Source: Chrysomallon squamiferum
Taxonomy: Eukaryota; Mollusca; Gastropoda; Neomphalida; Peltospiridae
NCBI GenBank assembly: GCA_012295275.1
Contig: CM022669.1
Location: 17,216,672 to 17,280,671 of the forward strand
Direction of reading: 5' to 3'
Length of the DNA: 64,000 bases
Below, piece by piece: positions 62,652 through 64,000 of this stretch (its first letter is position 1; each line of letters begins with the position of its first letter). The notes under the pieces were generated by a model. It searched no databases. It saw only the letters and a program-made list of their open reading frames with translations, and was not told the origin of the DNA. A program made the position numbers and the translations under genes.

Positions 62652-64000
62652 CTGAAATTAAAACAACACAACATTAACAATTCTGTGTACTTTCTTTTTA
62701 ACAATAAAAACATGTTTAAAGAAGATTTATTAAATTCCTATATAAATATAAAAAAACAAAAACAAACACCAGATGTCTTTCTCCTTTCTGTGATCAAATT
62801 TCAAACAATAAAACATGTCTTGAAGTAAACTGTAACCCATCTTTATCCTCTCCAACATACTACTTCTGCTGTTGCTACTGCTGCTTTTACTACTACTGCT
62901 GCTGCTGCTACTACTACATACAAAATCTGCATTACAGATGAACATTCACACATACAAAAAACAGACTTATGTAACAAAATAATGTATAAAAGAAAAAAAA
63001 CAAAAATGGATTTAAATCTTTCCGATATTAAAATTACTTTGACAATGTTTTATTACTGAAACTCCAGATGTAATCTCCCTTCAAAATTCATACCATTTCA
63101 ACATAATCTAACCTTTATTTTATTATCTTTAATTTGAAATCTAATATAAAAAATAATAATAATAATAATAATAATAATCATAATCATAATAATAATAATA
63201 GAAAAAAAGGAAAATGATGAAGATGAGAAATAACAATTATTTCTTTCTTTCCAATCTTTATGGAAAGTGATAAACAGAAAACTAATTAAAAGCCCACAAG
63301 AATGTTGCTGAATCAATAACCGTGTCCTGGTTTCCCACAGGATTTTCACCTCAGTGAAATCACACTGACCTATCTATAATCAGTGTTATGGTAAGGTCTG
63401 AAAGAAAACAATGCAAGCTTTCGGTGAGCATGTTGTGTGTCACTCTGTCCATTAGAAAAATTGTTCAAAGAGCAACATTATAATAACTGCCATTTCGAAG
63501 TCAGAGCCAGAGTGAATTGGACACAAAGTGATGCATACAGTCCAGCCTGTTTTGAACATAAATGGAGCAGACTACAGCTCAGTTATAATGGCCTTAGGCA
63601 TAAGTGGTATCAGCATCAATCCTTCCCAATGGTATTACTGGTTACTTCCCAATCCTGCCAGTGCTCCACAAATTAGTGGCTTAAATATTGTACTATTTCC
63701 TTTTATGTCTTTCCATACAAAAAAAAAAATTACTCATTGCTGACTTACAAGAGTAAGTATAGATCATGGACTAATTGCAATGGGTTTTCTCTTTCACATT
63801 TTCATTTATACCACCACATTATTTTAGTCATCTAACAACCTCTTAAGTACCTTTAAGTGACTTCCATAACTCTACAGTGTTCATTATTTCAGCTATCTCA
63901 TTGCCCTTACAATATACTGAGTTATAACCAAATCTCTTGTCTACTGTTCCACATCTTCATTTATTAGTCCAGAACAATGTCTGCATATTTCAAATTTTTA
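62652..64000 (-). other. X11/Mint intron, running off the window
   Basis: No further PDZ1 exon was found up to the right edge on the - strand. Contains a GCT/ACT trinucleotide patch (62865-62918) and an (AAT)n/(AATC) repeat (63151-63200). An uncertain codon-like + strand patch lies at 63528-63720. Confidence 0.55.

Noticed and set aside
63437-63743. Two overlapping + strand frames of 71-79 codons
   Set aside because: The patch is somewhat codon-like, but it lies in an intron of the - strand X11/Mint gene, matches no domain I recognise and has no clear splice sites. It is possibly a repeat fragment.

Overview
This is AT-rich animal nuclear DNA, not bacterial. Coding sequence is sparse and split by introns with GT/AG borders. 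The recognisable proteins are metazoan: a TRIM E3 ligase, a Rab11-FIP-like effector and an X11/Mint adaptor. The rest is dense in microsatellites such as (CT)n, (GATA)n, (ATT)n, (ATTT)n and (CA)n. The mix fits a lophotrochozoan invertebrate, most likely a mollusc and possibly a cephalopod such as an octopus. That guess rests on overall character, because no species-diagnostic sequence was identified.

Layout. 1-6.1 kb: non-coding DNA with many simple repeats. 6.1-7.0 kb: a decayed FkbM-type methyltransferase copy on the + strand, with frameshifts and stops. 7.0-14.9 kb: non-coding, repeat-rich. 14.95-19.5 kb: a two-coding-exon TRIM gene (RING, B-box 2, coiled coil; 386 residues as spliced here) on the - strand. 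Its intron carries a 195-codon open frame with pogo/Tigger/CENP-B-type DNA-binding domains but no transposase catalytic part. 19.5-36.6 kb: mostly non-coding; two CpG-richer patches near 24.0 and 33.2 kb look like candidate upstream exons or promoters. 36.6-48.5 kb: a seven-coding-exon + strand gene, rebuilt exon by exon, for a protein of about 480 residues with an N-terminal C2 domain, a Sec5-like IPT/TIG domain and a C-terminal Rab11-binding (FIP-RBD) helix. Its 7.7-kb intron 1 holds degenerate minisatellites. 48.5-60.2 kb: very AT-rich DNA between two convergent genes, probably including long 3' UTRs. 60.2-62.7 kb: the last three coding exons of an X11/Mint (APBA, lin-10) gene on the - strand, encoding PDZ2 and the C-terminal tail; the rest lies beyond the right edge.

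The Rab11-FIP-like gene and the X11/Mint gene both belong to membrane-traffic pathways and lie tail to tail, but nothing in the sequence shows that they are co-regulated. The most interesting item is the Rab11-FIP-like gene, which joins a Rab11-binding helix to an IPT/TIG domain resembling the Ral-binding domain of the exocyst subunit Sec5. Its C2-encoding exon needs one extra T in a T5 run to read through.
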